Of a stretch of DNA of 64,000 bases, positions 25,556 through 35,215 are shown piece after piece. The stretch comes from Bacteroidales bacterium. Its GTDB lineage: Bacteria; Bacteroidota; Bacteroidia; Bacteroidales; WCHB1-69. The position numbers were made by a program, and so were the translations under genes. Position 1 is the stretch's first letter. Each line of letters begins with the position of its first letter. The notes under the pieces were generated by a model. The model did no database searches, was not told the origin of the DNA, and saw only the letters and a program-made list of their open reading frames with translations. Location of the stretch: NCBI GenBank assembly GCA_017615795.1, contig JAFZZK010000036.1, positions 1 through 64,000 of the forward strand. Direction: 5' to 3'.

Positions 25556-27040
25556 ATGAAACCAACGGAAGAACATGTAAACCTAATTGACACCTTTTCT
25601 GATTTTAAGGAGTCGAAAAGTATTGACAGAGAAACATTGATGCACATTCTCGAAGACGTGTTTCGCGCAGCGCTTGTCAAGAAATATGGACCGGACGCGC
25701 AATTCAACGTCATTGTCAATGTGGATATGGGTGACCTTGAAATACAACACACTCTGACAATCGTAGAAGATGGCAATGTTAAGGATGAGGCGCTGGAAAT
25801 TGCATTGTCTGATGCTATCAAAATTGAGCCTGACTTCGAGGTCGGCGAAGAGCTTGTGGAGAACATCAAGCTGACGGACTTTGCCCGTCGCGAGATTTTA
25901 GCCTTGCGCCAAAACCTGAGTGCCAAGATTGCAGAGTATGAAAAGGATGTCATCTACAAAAAATACGAACATCGCATCGGTGAGATCATTACTGGCGAGG
26001 TTAACCAAGTTTGGCGCAAAGAGATTTTAGTGTACGATGAGGATAATGTGGAGCTTGTGCTGCCGAAGTCGGAGCAAATTCCGGCTGACCGCTACAAGAA
26101 AGGCGACACGCTGACTGCCGTGGTGTCTCGTGTGGACGTTCAATCCTCCACCCCGCGCATCATCATCTCCCGCACCTCCCCCATGTTCCTTGAGCGACTC
26201 ATGGAGGCCGAGATCCCCGAAATCCTGGATGGTCTCATCACCATCAAGAATGTAGTGCGTGCTCCGGGCGAGCGTGCCAAAGTGCTTGTCGAGTCTTTCG
26301 ACGACCGCATCGACCCTGTCGGCGCCTGCGTCGGCATGAAGGGAAGCCGCATCCACAGCATCGTGCGCGAGCTGCACAACGAGAACATCGACATCATCAA
26401 CTACACCTCCAACCCTGTTCTGCTCATCACCCGCGCCCTCAGTCCCGCCCTCGTTTCCGACATCAAAATCGACGAGGAGCAGAAAATGGCCAACGTCTAT
26501 ATGAAATCCGACCAAGTGTCGCTGGCCATTGGCAAAGGCGGCTACAACATCAAGCTTGCCTCCAAACTCTCCGGTTACGAAATCGACGTCTTCCGTGATG
26601 ACATCGAGCAGGAAGAGGATGTGCCCTTGACCGAATTCGCCGACGTCTTTGAGACTTGGGTTATCGACCAATTCATCAACATTGGATGCGACACGGCGAA
26701 AAGCGTGCTCGGCATCAACCGTGAAGAACTCATCAAACGCACCGACCTTGAGGAAAAGACTGTGGACGAGATGATTGCCGCCGTACAAGAAGAATTGGGC
26801 CTGCTGAAAGACGATATTCACTTGGTTGAGTTTGCCGACTATTTTAACGACTACGACGTCATCGACAAATTTATCAAAATCGGTTGCGACAGTGCCAAAA
26901 AAGTTCTTGACACCAATCGCGAAGAATTAATCGCCCGCACAGGCCTCGACGAGAATATTGTGGATGAAATGATCACAGCCGTGACAAAGGAATTGGAATT
27001 CATGAAAGAAGACCAGGAATCCGAAAACGACAATGCTTAA
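25556..27040 (+). CDS. nusA: Transcription termination/antitermination factor NusA with duplicated C-terminal acidic repeat
   Basis: 494 residues. Binds RNA polymerase and nascent RNA and modulates pausing and termination. Domains: N-terminal polymerase-binding domain (1-125), S1 (about 135-205), KH1 with VGMKG (about 230-300), KH2 with IGKGG (about 305-350). The C-terminus has two copies of a helix-hairpin-helix repeat, residues about 360-420 and 425-486, both reading VIDxFIxIGCDxAKxVL and NREELIxRT. rimP, the usual upstream partner, is absent; tRNA-Gln and its terminator lie there instead. infB follows after 96 bp. Confidence 0.96.
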   Translation: MKPTEEHVNLIDTFSDFKESKSIDRETLMHILEDVFRAALVKKYGPDAQFNVIVNVDMGDLEIQHTLTIVEDGNVKDEALEIALSDAIKIEPDFEVGEELVENIKLTDFARREILALRQNLSAKIAEYEKDVIYKKYEHRIGEIITGEVNQVWRKEILVYDEDNVELVLPKSEQIPADRYKKGDTLTAVVSRVDVQSSTPRIIISRTSPMFLERLMEAEIPEILDGLITIKNVVRAPGERAKVLVESFDDRIDPVGACVGMKGSRIHSIVRELHNENIDIINYTSNPVLLITRALSPALVSDIKIDEEQKMANVYMKSDQVSLAIGKGGYNIKLASKLSGYEIDVFRDDIEQEEDVPLTEFADVFETWVIDQFINIGCDTAKSVLGINREELIKRTDLEEKTVDEMIAAVQEELGLLKDDIHLVEFADYFNDYDVIDKFIKIGCDSAKKVLDTNREELIARTGLDENIVDEMITAVTKELEFMKEDQESENDNA

Positions 27041-27136
27041 AAAACATCACAGCCAAGTCTGACGACACTCAACCATCCATAAAACCCTTTTCGGATAACA
27101 CGTCCAAAAACAAATGCAAAAACATTAAAAATCAAT

Positions 27137-30007
27137 ATGCCAGAGGAAAATACCAGAAAAATACCACGCTTAGGCAAAGCCGCCGCTGAATTCAACGTGT
27201 CCATCAGCACCATCACCGCTTTCCTCAAAAAGAAAAATATTGAGATTGAGGAAAAGACAACCACTCGTCTCACCGAAGAAATGTATGATATTATCCTTCG
27301 GGAGTTTGCGGGAGAAAAAGCTGTAAAGGCTGAAGCGGACAAGATCGACATCGGGACCTTTAGCGCCAAAGCTAAGTCTGAGAGCAACAAAGCTAAAAGT
27401 AGCAAGACGATGGAGACTCACGACAAAACCACTTCGGAGAATGTCGATGAGAATGCTCTTATCATCAAAAAAGTCAACATCATAGAATCTCCACAGCATA
27501 TTGAGACTGAGATTCCATCCCTCAAGGTAGTGGGCAAAATCGACTTGGAACCCGCAAAGGCAGAACAGCCCGTAGCCGAGCCGGAAACAGAACCGCAACC
27601 CGAGAGACAGTCTGAATCTAAAATCAAAACTCCCGAGCCTAAAAAAGTGCCCGAACATATCGAGACTGTCGTCACGCCTTTGGAACAGCCCAAGGTGATT
27701 GACAAAATCGACCTTTCCACACTCAACCCCAAGAAAAAGAAGGGCGAAAAGAAACATGTCGAGACCACTCCTACGACACAGGCCAAGGAACCCGTCCAAG
27801 AACATGAGGCTGAAAACACGCCTGCCGAGACGGAGAAGCCTAAGCCCTCTGTTTTCCCTGAACGGAAAGTGGATCTCATCAAGACGGAAGTACCCAAATT
27901 AGCCGGTCCCAACGTCATCGGCAAAATAGAATTGCCCGACGAGAAGAGCAAGAGCAAGGACGACAAGCGCGGCGAAGACAAGAAGAAGCGCAAGCGCAAG
28001 AGGATTCTCAAACAGACCGGCAAGCCTGTAAGCAGTGCCGTTCCTGCCCAAAAGAAAGAAGACAAGAAGGGCAAGCCCGAGGTGGAGAAGGTGGAGATTT
28101 CCGCCGAGGACATCCAACGCCGCATCAAGGAGACCAAGATGCGCTTAGAGCCTACTGGCAAAACCAAGGCCGCCAAACGCCGCAAGGAGAAACGTCAGCT
28201 TATCCACGAGCGTATTGAGGAGCAAGAACTCCAAGAGATCGAAAACCAGAAAATCCTCAAAGTCACGGAGTTCCTCACCGCCAACGAACTGGCCACAATG
28301 ATGAACAAGCCGGTGACGGAAATCATTTCCACCTGTATGAGCATCGGTCTCTTTGTCTCCATCAACCAGCGTCTTGATGCCGAGACCATCTCGCTGTTGG
28401 CAGAAGAGTTCGGGTTCCAAGTGGAATTCATCGGTGCCGATGCAGAGGATGGCAACGAACAAGACCAGGAGGATGCTCCCGAGGATTTGGTGCCGCGCCA
28501 TCCCATCATCACCGTGATGGGTCACGTGGACCATGGTAAGACCTCCCTGCTCGACTACATCCGCAAGACGAACGTCATTGCCGGTGAGGCCGGCGGTATC
28601 ACGCAGCACATCGGCGCATACGAGGTGTCACTGAGCGACGGACGCAAGATCACCTTCCTCGACACGCCTGGTCACGAGGCCTTTACGGCCATGCGTGCCC
28701 GCGGTGCCAGGATCACCGACCTTTGTATTATTGTGGTCGCTGCCGACGATGCCGTCATGCCGCAAACCATCGAAGCCATCAACCACGCCCAAGCCGCTGG
28801 CGTGCCCATGGTTTTCGCCATCACCAAGATTGACAAGCCCAACGCCAACCCTGAAAGAATTCGCGAGGAATTGGCCAACATGAACATCCTCGTTGAAGAC
28901 TGGGGCGGCAAATACCAATGCCAGGAAATCGACGCCAAACATGGCACCAACGTGAACGAACTTCTGGAAAAAGTGTTGCTGGAGGCCGAGATGCTCAATC
29001 TGACAGCCAACCCCAACCGTCACGGTGTGGGTGCCGTCATCGAGTCGTCGCTCGACAAGGGGCGCGGCTATGTTGCCAAAGTGCTGGTGCAAAACGGCAC
29101 TCTTTCGGTGGGCGATCCCATCTTGGCAGGCAGTTGCTTCGGCAAGGTCAAGGCCATGTTCAACGAACGTAACCAACCCATCAAGTCTGCCGGTCCCGCC
29201 ACGCCCGTGCTGTTGCTCGGACTGAACGGTGCCCCGCAGGCTGGCGACAGCTTCAAAGTGTGCGAAACCGAACAGGAAGCGCGTTCCGTGGCCACCAAGC
29301 GCGCCCGTCTCGCCCGCGAGATGGGACTGCGTACCCAAAAGCACATCACCCTCGAAGAAATTGGCCGCCGCATCGCCATTGGCGACTTCAAGGAACTCAA
29401 CATCATTGTCAAGGGCGACGTGGACGGCTCTGTGGAAGCGCTGTCGGGCGAATTGCTCAAGCTCTCCACCGAGCAGGTGCAAGTCAACGTCATCCACAAG
29501 TCTGTGGGTGCCGTCACCGAGACGGATGTCATGCTGGCCACCGCCTCCAACGCCTTGATCGTGGCGTTCCAGGTGCGTCCCACCGCCGGCGCGCGCAAAG
29601 CAGCCGAGGCCGAGCAAATCGACATCCGCACCTATTCCATCATCTACACCGCCATCAACGAGATCAAAGAGGCTATCGCAGGCATGCACTCCCCCGAGAT
29701 TCGCGAGAAAGTGGTCTGCAACATCGAGGTCCGCGAGGTGTTCCACATCTCCAAGGTCGGCAATGTGGCCGGCTGTATGGTGCTCGACGGCAAACTGCAA
29801 CGCAACACCCGCATCCGCCTCATCCGCGACGGTATCGTCATCTACACCGGCAAACTCGGATCCCTGCGCCGCTTCAAAGACGACGTCAAGGAGGTGGTCT
29901 CCGGACAAGACTGCGGTCTCAACATCGACGGCTGCAATGACATCAAGATCGGTGATATCATCGAAGGCTACGAAGAGTACGAAGTTGCTTACAACGAAAA
30001 CAAATAA
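27137..30007 (+). CDS. infB: Translation initiation factor IF-2
   Basis: 956 residues. GTPase that brings initiator fMet-tRNA to the 30S subunit and promotes subunit joining. An N-terminal IF2_N helix ([20 protein letters not shown]) is followed by about 320 residues of charged, Pro/Lys/Glu-rich linker and a basic [11 protein letters not shown] stretch. The G domain starts near residue 455 ([25 protein letters not shown]), and domains II to IV follow with the conserved C-terminal [16 protein letters not shown] region. It is part of the nusA-infB unit, and pdxA starts 9 bp after the stop. Confidence 0.97.
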   Translation: MPEENTRKIPRLGKAAAEFNVSISTITAFLKKKNIEIEEKTTTRLTEEMYDIILREFAGEKAVKAEADKIDIGTFSAKAKSESNKAKSSKTMETHDKTTSENVDENALIIKKVNIIESPQHIETEIPSLKVVGKIDLEPAKAEQPVAEPETEPQPERQSESKIKTPEPKKVPEHIETVVTPLEQPKVIDKIDLSTLNPKKKKGEKKHVETTPTTQAKEPVQEHEAENTPAETEKPKPSVFPERKVDLIKTEVPKLAGPNVIGKIELPDEKSKSKDDKRGEDKKKRKRKRILKQTGKPVSSAVPAQKKEDKKGKPEVEKVEISAEDIQRRIKETKMRLEPTGKTKAAKRRKEKRQLIHERIEEQELQEIENQKILKVTEFLTANELATMMNKPVTEIISTCMSIGLFVSINQRLDAETISLLAEEFGFQVEFIGADAEDGNEQDQEDAPEDLVPRHPIITVMGHVDHGKTSLLDYIRKTNVIAGEAGGITQHIGAYEVSLSDGRKITFLDTPGHEAFTAMRARGARITDLCIIVVAADDAVMPQTIEAINHAQAAGVPMVFAITKIDKPNANPERIREELANMNILVEDWGGKYQCQEIDAKHGTNVNELLEKVLLEAEMLNLTANPNRHGVGAVIESSLDKGRGYVAKVLVQNGTLSVGDPILAGSCFGKVKAMFNERNQPIKSAGPATPVLLLGLNGAPQAGDSFKVCETEQEARSVATKRARLAREMGLRTQKHITLEEIGRRIAIGDFKELNIIVKGDVDGSVEALSGELLKLSTEQVQVNVIHKSVGAVTETDVMLATASNALIVAFQVRPTAGARKAAEAEQIDIRTYSIIYTAINEIKEAIAGMHSPEIREKVVCNIEVREVFHISKVGNVAGCMVLDGKLQRNTRIRLIRDGIVIYTGKLGSLRRFKDDVKEVVSGQDCGLNIDGCNDIKIGDIIEGYEEYEVAYNENK

Positions 30008-30016
30008 TCTCCTATT

Positions 30017-31030
30017 ATGGCTGACAACAAATTATATAAGATAGGCATTACGCACGGTGACATCAACGGTGTAGGATATGAGGTCATTATCAAAGCGTTG
30101 TACGACAACAAGATTATGGAGTTGTGCACCCCGATTGTCTATGGGCTCGCCAAGGCCGCATCCTATCATCGAAAGAGCCTGGATCTGCAGGATTTCACCT
30201 TCCAATATGTCAAGAGTGCTGAACAGGCATCCCTGAAGCGTCCCAGTCTCATCAACTTGCTTGAGGAAGAGGTCAAAATTGAATTGGGCATCTCCACCAA
30301 GCTGGCCGGCCAGATGGCCGAACGCGCTCTTTACGCCGCCGGCCGCGATCTCAAGAACAACACTATCGATGCCATCGTCACCGCACCCGTCAACAAGGAC
30401 AACATCCAGTCCGACAAGTTCAACTTCCCGGGACAAACGGAGTTTTTTGAACACTATTTCGGGGGCAAAGACAAGGCCATGATGATGATGGTGGACGAGA
30501 ACCTGCGCGTAGGCTTCGTCACCAACCACCTGCCCATCAACAAGGTGGCGCAATCCATCAACAAGGAGATTATCGGACAGAAATTGCAAGTCTTGCACCA
30601 TTCGCTCAAACAAGACTTTGGGGTGAACAATCCGAACATTGCAGTGCTCTCCCTGAATCCGCACTGCGGCGACAACGGTTTGCTCGGCAGCGAAGAGAAG
30701 GAGATCATCACGCCCGCCATCGAACTCGCATTCCAGAACCATATCAACGCTTTCGGTCCTTTTCCTGCCGATGGTTTCTTTGGCACAGGTTCTTACCGCA
30801 AGTTTGATGCCGTGTTGGCCATGTATCACGACCAAGGCATGTTGCCTTTCAAGATCCTCGGCACTGAAGGCGTGAATTTCACTGCCGGCCTGCCCATCGT
30901 GCGCACATCGCCAGCTCATGGTACGGCATACGACATTGCGGGCAAAAACATCGCCAACGGACAATCCATGCGCAATGCCATCTACTTGGCCATTGACATC
31001 TTAAGGAATCGTGAACGCAACGCCCAATAA
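30017..31030 (+). CDS. pdxA: 4-hydroxythreonine-4-phosphate dehydrogenase
   Basis: 337 residues. NAD-dependent oxidation and decarboxylation of 4-phosphohydroxy-L-threonine in the DXP-dependent pyridoxal-phosphate pathway. Family features are ITHGDINGVGYEVI at the N-terminus, TAPVNKDNI with the FPGQTEFFE loop, LSLNPHCGDNG, YHDQGMLPFK and TSPAHGTAYDIAGK, which contain the metal-binding histidines. It sits 9 bp behind infB, so it may be cotranscribed. The convergent metallophosphoesterase gene ends 10 bp downstream. No strong terminator is seen. Confidence 0.95.
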   Translation: MADNKLYKIGITHGDINGVGYEVIIKALYDNKIMELCTPIVYGLAKAASYHRKSLDLQDFTFQYVKSAEQASLKRPSLINLLEEEVKIELGISTKLAGQMAERALYAAGRDLKNNTIDAIVTAPVNKDNIQSDKFNFPGQTEFFEHYFGGKDKAMMMMVDENLRVGFVTNHLPINKVAQSINKEIIGQKLQVLHHSLKQDFGVNNPNIAVLSLNPHCGDNGLLGSEEKEIITPAIELAFQNHINAFGPFPADGFFGTGSYRKFDAVLAMYHDQGMLPFKILGTEGVNFTAGLPIVRTSPAHGTAYDIAGKNIANGQSMRNAIYLAIDILRNRERNAQ

Positions 31031-31040
31031 GCGCCGGTTC

Positions 31041-32231
31041 CTACTTCTGTTTCAACTTGACAACTACAATCTCGCCTGACGTTCCGACACGAACCGGTGC
31101 GCCCGACCCTCCCAAACCGGCGGTCACGTAGCAATGCGTGCCGCCCATGTTTTTATAACCGTAGTAGTGTTTGCCATTGACAAGTCCCTCCAAACGCTGT
31201 TTCACATTCATTGGGAATAACTGACCGTTATGGGTATGTCCGGAGAACTGCACGTCCACACCATACTGATGCGCCACACGCATGTTGTCGGGACGATGGT
31301 CGAGGAGAATGAGCGGCAAAGAATCAGGCACGTCGGCCACCAGCTCTCCCAAGGACTTGCGCGGATAAACACGGGAGGTGTCAGCGCGCCCGGCAAGGAC
31401 CAAAGAATCTCCGACAACGACAGCAGTGTCATTCAACAATTTTATTTTCATATACTTGAAAAGTTGCGCCACGCGCGGATCATTGTTGTAAGAGATTTCA
31501 TGATACGACTCATGGTTGCCATGGACAGCATACACCCCATATTTCGGGTGCAGTCGCCGCAAAACATTGGCATATCCCATCGGGGAGATATCGCGCCAAT
31601 TGACCACAAATTGGTCACCCACCATCAACACCAGGTCCGGCTTCATGGCATTGATAGTGTCCACGTGTCGCCGCATCACATCAGCGGACATCGTGCCAAG
31701 ATGCATATCGCTGACCACCACGATTTTCCACTCAGGCACAGGCTTGTCAATCTCCAAAGTCAACTCCTTCACCTTGGGTTGTGTGAAATGGTAAAGCCCG
31801 TACACCAGCAACGCACAGACAAACAGGAACGTGAAGAGCGCGTATCCACGCTGAATGGACAACATGCGCGGGGCGAGCCAGCCACGCAATGGTTTAATCC
31901 AGTTGGAGACCACCCGAAAAAGGGTGAACAACAATGTCAACAGGAAGACATAGAACACAAAGGTCATCCAAATGTACGCCACATTCTCGAAAGGAATAAA
32001 CCAACCACCCAAATTGAAGAGGCGTAAAAAGAGTGTCACAATGAAGAAAACAGACATCACTGCGCCAAGCCAGATGGCCGCCTTGCCCCACCGGCTTCGC
32101 CCCGGAAAAATCTGCATCATTCTGAACAACACATAGATAACTGCAAGCAAATAGGCGCAGGTCACCAGCGTGTAATGGAAAAACCGAATAAGCATCTCAG
32201 TCAATATTTCGCCTATAACGGGAAATGTCAT
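31041..32231 (-). CDS. Membrane-anchored calcineurin-like metallophosphoesterase
   Basis: 396 residues. Four or five hydrophobic helices fill the first about 150 residues. The phosphoesterase domain follows with all metal motifs: SDMHLG (DxH), VGDQFV (GD), HGNHES (GNHE) and GHTHNGQLFP (GHxH). The YkuE/Cj0846-like arrangement suggests a cytoplasmic-membrane enzyme acting on a lipid or lipid-A type phosphate (inference from relatives such as LpxG and YkuE). It is transcribed alone, divergent from buk. Confidence 0.88.
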   Translation of the reverse strand: MTFPVIGEILTEMLIRFFHYTLVTCAYLLAVIYVLFRMMQIFPGRSRWGKAAIWLGAVMSVFFIVTLFLRLFNLGGWFIPFENVAYIWMTFVFYVFLLTLLFTLFRVVSNWIKPLRGWLAPRMLSIQRGYALFTFLFVCALLVYGLYHFTQPKVKELTLEIDKPVPEWKIVVVSDMHLGTMSADVMRRHVDTINAMKPDLVLMVGDQFVVNWRDISPMGYANVLRRLHPKYGVYAVHGNHESYHEISYNNDPRVAQLFKYMKIKLLNDTAVVVGDSLVLAGRADTSRVYPRKSLGELVADVPDSLPLILLDHRPDNMRVAHQYGVDVQFSGHTHNGQLFPMNVKQRLEGLVNGKHYYGYKNMGGTHCYVTAGLGGSGAPVRVGTSGEIVVVKLKQK

Positions 32232-32272
32232 TTTTTATTTTTCCAAATATCTTCTGATGACAAAAATTTACG

Positions 32273-32280
32273 TACATTTG
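32273..32280 (+). promoter_or_regulatory. Promoter -7 box of buk
   Basis: TACATTTG fits TAnnTTTG and lies 110 bp before the buk start. The leader contains a possible 12-codon reading frame (32323-32361). Confidence 0.6.
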
Positions 32281-32390
32281 CAACCTTGAATTTTATCTCT
32301 AGAAAAATTAAGGAAAACCCCAATGGTAAAACTCTCCATCAGAGAAAATTGGGTATTTTAATGCGCTTATAAACAAAACCTTAGAAAAAC

Positions 32391-33461
32391 ATGAAAAGAA
32401 TTCTCGCCATCAATCCGGGTTCCACCTCCACCAAGATTGCCATCTTCGAGGGCAATGAGCAAGTGTTCGTGAAAAACATCAAACACAGCACGGACGAAAT
32501 TTCCAAGTATGCCACCATCGCCGACCAATATCCATTCCGGCGCGATGTCATCATCGCCGAACTGGAAGCCCAGAAGATTGACCTGCACACCATAGATGTC
32601 ATCATGGGGCGCGGTGGCCTGATCAAACCTTTGAAATCAGGTGTATATAGAATCAACGATTTGATGATCGAGCATTTGAAGGCCGGATACAACGGGCAAC
32701 ACGCCTGCAACCTCGGCGGTCTCATCGCCAAGAGCTTGGCCAACGTCATCGGCCTGAAAGACGCCTACATCGCCGATCCTGTGGTGGTGGACGAGTTCAA
32801 CGAGATTGCACGCATTTCGGGACATCCCGACTTTGAGCGCAAGTCCATCTTCCATGCCTTGAACCAAAAGGCCATCGCCCGCATGTATGCCCGCGACAAC
32901 AACAAGAAATACGAAGATTTGAACCTCATCGTCTGCCACATGGGCGGAGGTGTCAGCGTGGGTGCCCACGAAAAAGGCCGCGTCATCGATGTCAACCAAG
33001 CCCTCGACGGTGAAGGTCCCTTCTCACCCGAACGTTCCGGAACCCTCCCGATGAACCAATTCCTCGAAGCCTGCTTCAGCGGCAAGTACACCAAGCAGGA
33101 CATGCAGAAAATCCTGGTTGGAAAGGGTGGATACGTCGGCTATTTCGGCAGCAACGACGCACTCGCCGTGGAGAAAGCCGCCATCGCCGGCGACCCCAAG
33201 GCCGAGTTGCTCGAAGAAGCTTTTGCTTACCAGGTAGCCAAGCAAATCGGCGAGAACGCCGTGGTCCTCAAAGGCAAAATCGACGCCATCATCCTGACTG
33301 GCGGCATTGCCTACGGCAAGCCCGTCATCAGACGTATCAAGAACTACATCGAATGGATCGCCCCCGTCGCCGTCTATCCCGGCGAAGACGAAATGGCCGC
33401 CATGGCCCTCAACGCCAACATGATCATCAACGGCGAAGTGGAAGTACAGGACTACCAGTAA
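32391..33461 (+). CDS. buk: Butyrate kinase
   Basis: 356 residues of the acetokinase family. Interconverts butyryl phosphate and butyrate with ATP; branched-chain acyl kinases are very similar. The phosphate-binding loops are visible: ILAINPGSTSTKIAIFE at the N-terminus, VCHMGGGVSVGAH in the middle and ILTGGIAYG near the C-terminus. The usual partner gene ptb is not adjacent. It shares one base with nadK (TAATG), so the two are probably one transcript. The gene suggests that the organism makes or uses butyrate or branched short-chain acids. Confidence 0.92.
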   Translation: MKRILAINPGSTSTKIAIFEGNEQVFVKNIKHSTDEISKYATIADQYPFRRDVIIAELEAQKIDLHTIDVIMGRGGLIKPLKSGVYRINDLMIEHLKAGYNGQHACNLGGLIAKSLANVIGLKDAYIADPVVVDEFNEIARISGHPDFERKSIFHALNQKAIARMYARDNNKKYEDLNLIVCHMGGGVSVGAHEKGRVIDVNQALDGEGPFSPERSGTLPMNQFLEACFSGKYTKQDMQKILVGKGGYVGYFGSNDALAVEKAAIAGDPKAELLEEAFAYQVAKQIGENAVVLKGKIDAIILTGGIAYGKPVIRRIKNYIEWIAPVAVYPGEDEMAAMALNANMIINGEVEVQDYQ

Positions 33462-34330
33462 TGAGACTTGCACTCTACAGCCGCAAACGCGGCACGGAGG
33501 AACAAAAATTCGTGCAAACTGTCGTCGAGCACCTGCATTCCAGAGGGTTTGACTTATTATTGCATGGCAACTGCGCCTATCCGGGCGGTTGCCATGCCAT
33601 TTTTAACACCCATGACGAACTATCGCAACATGATGCCGTCGACTGCATGGTCTCCATCGGTGGCGACGGCTCATTCATTGATGCTGCCAACCTCGTGGGC
33701 GACCTCAACATTCCGCTCGTGGGCATCAACACTGGCCGCATCGGCTTCCTTTCCGACATCAAGAAAGAGAACTACAAGGAGTGCTTCCAGATGCTTCTGG
33801 AGGGCAAATATAGCGTGGAGGAGCGCTTTTTGCTGCATGTGGACAGCAGCAGCCCGCTACAAGGGATGACCAATCCTTTTGTGGTCAACGACCTGACCAT
33901 CCGCACCACAGACACCGATACCATCATCGCCGTGACCGTGCGCTCAGACGGTGAAATCGTGAACACCTATTGGGGCGACGGGCTCATCATGGCCACGCCG
34001 ACCGGCTCGACGGCATACTCGATGAGCTGTGGCGGCCCCATCCTGCACCCCCGCTCGCAGGTGATGGTGCTCACCCCCATCGCCTCCCATTCTCTCAATG
34101 TGAGACCTTTGGCCATTCCCGCCGACACCACCCTCCAAGTGGAGGTGCAAACCCGCAGCGGCCAATACGCCCTCAACCTCGATTCCCAAAAATTCATCGT
34201 CGACGAAAACGTCAAACTTACTGTGAGCAAGGAACATTTCCACATCCGCACCCTCCAGCTTGAGCACAACAACTTCTACGAAGTCATCCGCGAAAAACTG
34301 CTCTGGGGAATCGACAAGCGCAACCGCTAA
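33461..34330 (+). CDS. nadK: NAD kinase
   Basis: 289 residues from the ATG at 33461, which overlaps the buk stop by one base. Phosphorylates NAD to NADP. The family motifs are SIGGDGSFI (GGDG), a ND motif (VVNDLTIR) and TPTGSTAYSMSCGGPI. An open frame extends 36 codons further upstream inside buk but shows no homology (Arg-rich). The C-terminal strand ENVKLTVSKEHFHIRT is typical. The next gene is 123 bp away with its own promoter. Confidence 0.95.
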   Translation: MRLALYSRKRGTEEQKFVQTVVEHLHSRGFDLLLHGNCAYPGGCHAIFNTHDELSQHDAVDCMVSIGGDGSFIDAANLVGDLNIPLVGINTGRIGFLSDIKKENYKECFQMLLEGKYSVEERFLLHVDSSSPLQGMTNPFVVNDLTIRTTDTDTIIAVTVRSDGEIVNTYWGDGLIMATPTGSTAYSMSCGGPILHPRSQVMVLTPIASHSLNVRPLAIPADTTLQVEVQTRSGQYALNLDSQKFIVDENVKLTVSKEHFHIRTLQLEHNNFYEVIREKLLWGIDKRNR

Positions 34331-34417
34331 TGACCCGCAAAACAGGAGCGGCATTATCAACAAAATCGTGTTTATTTTTTCTGCAAAAGAGGCCTTAAAA
34401 ACCTCCTTTAAATGTTG

Positions 34418-34425
34418 TATTTTTG
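34418..34425 (+). promoter_or_regulatory. Promoter -7 box of the ftsQAZ unit
   Basis: TATTTTTG, 28 bp before the ftsQ start codon. Confidence 0.65.
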
Positions 34426-34453
34426 TGGCTCTGCATAAATTATTTGCACCAGA

Positions 34454-35206
34454 ATGAAAATTTTCCGACTTATCGCATCCATTGTGCTCATTATCAGCGT
34501 TTTTACAATAGTCGTTTTGGCTATTGTGAAAATGCCAAACCGCACATGCAGCAAATTGGAAGTGAACGTCCACACACAAAATGAAAGCGTCATGCTGACA
34601 CAGAACGACGTGGAGAAGATGTTGGCCAAAGCCGACATCGAGACTGTCGGAAAAAAAATGAAGGAGGTGGATCTGGCATCCATCACTTCGCTGCTGAAAG
34701 CCAACCCCTACGTGCAGGAGATCAATTTTGTTCACTTTGCTGGCACAAAACTGGTGATCGACTACACTTTGCGAACCGCGCTGCTGCATGTGTACACCAA
34801 CGACGGTGACGAATATTTTCTTGACACGGAAGGTGTCCTGATGCCCTACACCCTGAAAATGATCGACTTCTTGGCCATCGCGAACGGCAGCATCCACCAA
34901 CACTACCAAAAAGGCGCCACAGCCAACAAGGAACTGACTCCCATTCTTGAGCTCGCCAAACTCATCGACCAGGATCCATTCTTGAAGAGCCAGTTCCGTC
35001 AAATCTACCGCAACTCGAACAACCAGCTGGAGCTGGTCTCCACCATAGGCAACCAGGTCGTCCTCTTTGGAAACACCGACAACGCCGAAGAGAAATTGGA
35101 GAACCTTCGCCATGTATACCAACAAGGCATCCCCCGCAAGGGTTTTGACCAGTATGCCCAGCTTGACGTCCGCTTCAAAAACAGAATCATCGCCCAACAC
35201 AGATAA
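34454..35206 (+). CDS. ftsQ: Cell division protein FtsQ
   Basis: 250 residues with a single N-terminal transmembrane helix (IASIVLIISVFTIVVLAIV) and a periplasmic part. The first about 70 periplasmic residues form the POTRA-like region, followed by the FtsQ beta domain (YFLDTEGVLMPYT, LELVSTIGNQVVLFG, YAQLDVRFKNRIIAQ). It is short and weakly conserved, as usual in Bacteroidota, and its assignment rests partly on position before ftsA and ftsZ. The usual upstream neighbour murC is missing; nadK lies there instead. Confidence 0.9.
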   Translation: MKIFRLIASIVLIISVFTIVVLAIVKMPNRTCSKLEVNVHTQNESVMLTQNDVEKMLAKADIETVGKKMKEVDLASITSLLKANPYVQEINFVHFAGTKLVIDYTLRTALLHVYTNDGDEYFLDTEGVLMPYTLKMIDFLAIANGSIHQHYQKGATANKELTPILELAKLIDQDPFLKSQFRQIYRNSNNQLELVSTIGNQVVLFGNTDNAEEKLENLRHVYQQGIPRKGFDQYAQLDVRFKNRIIAQHR

Positions 35207-35215
35207 TTTACCCTT

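Noticed and set aside
28628..29908. Open minus-strand frame opposite infB
   Set aside because: Antisense shadow; the His/Asp/Gly/Val-rich composition is the complement of the GTPase codons.
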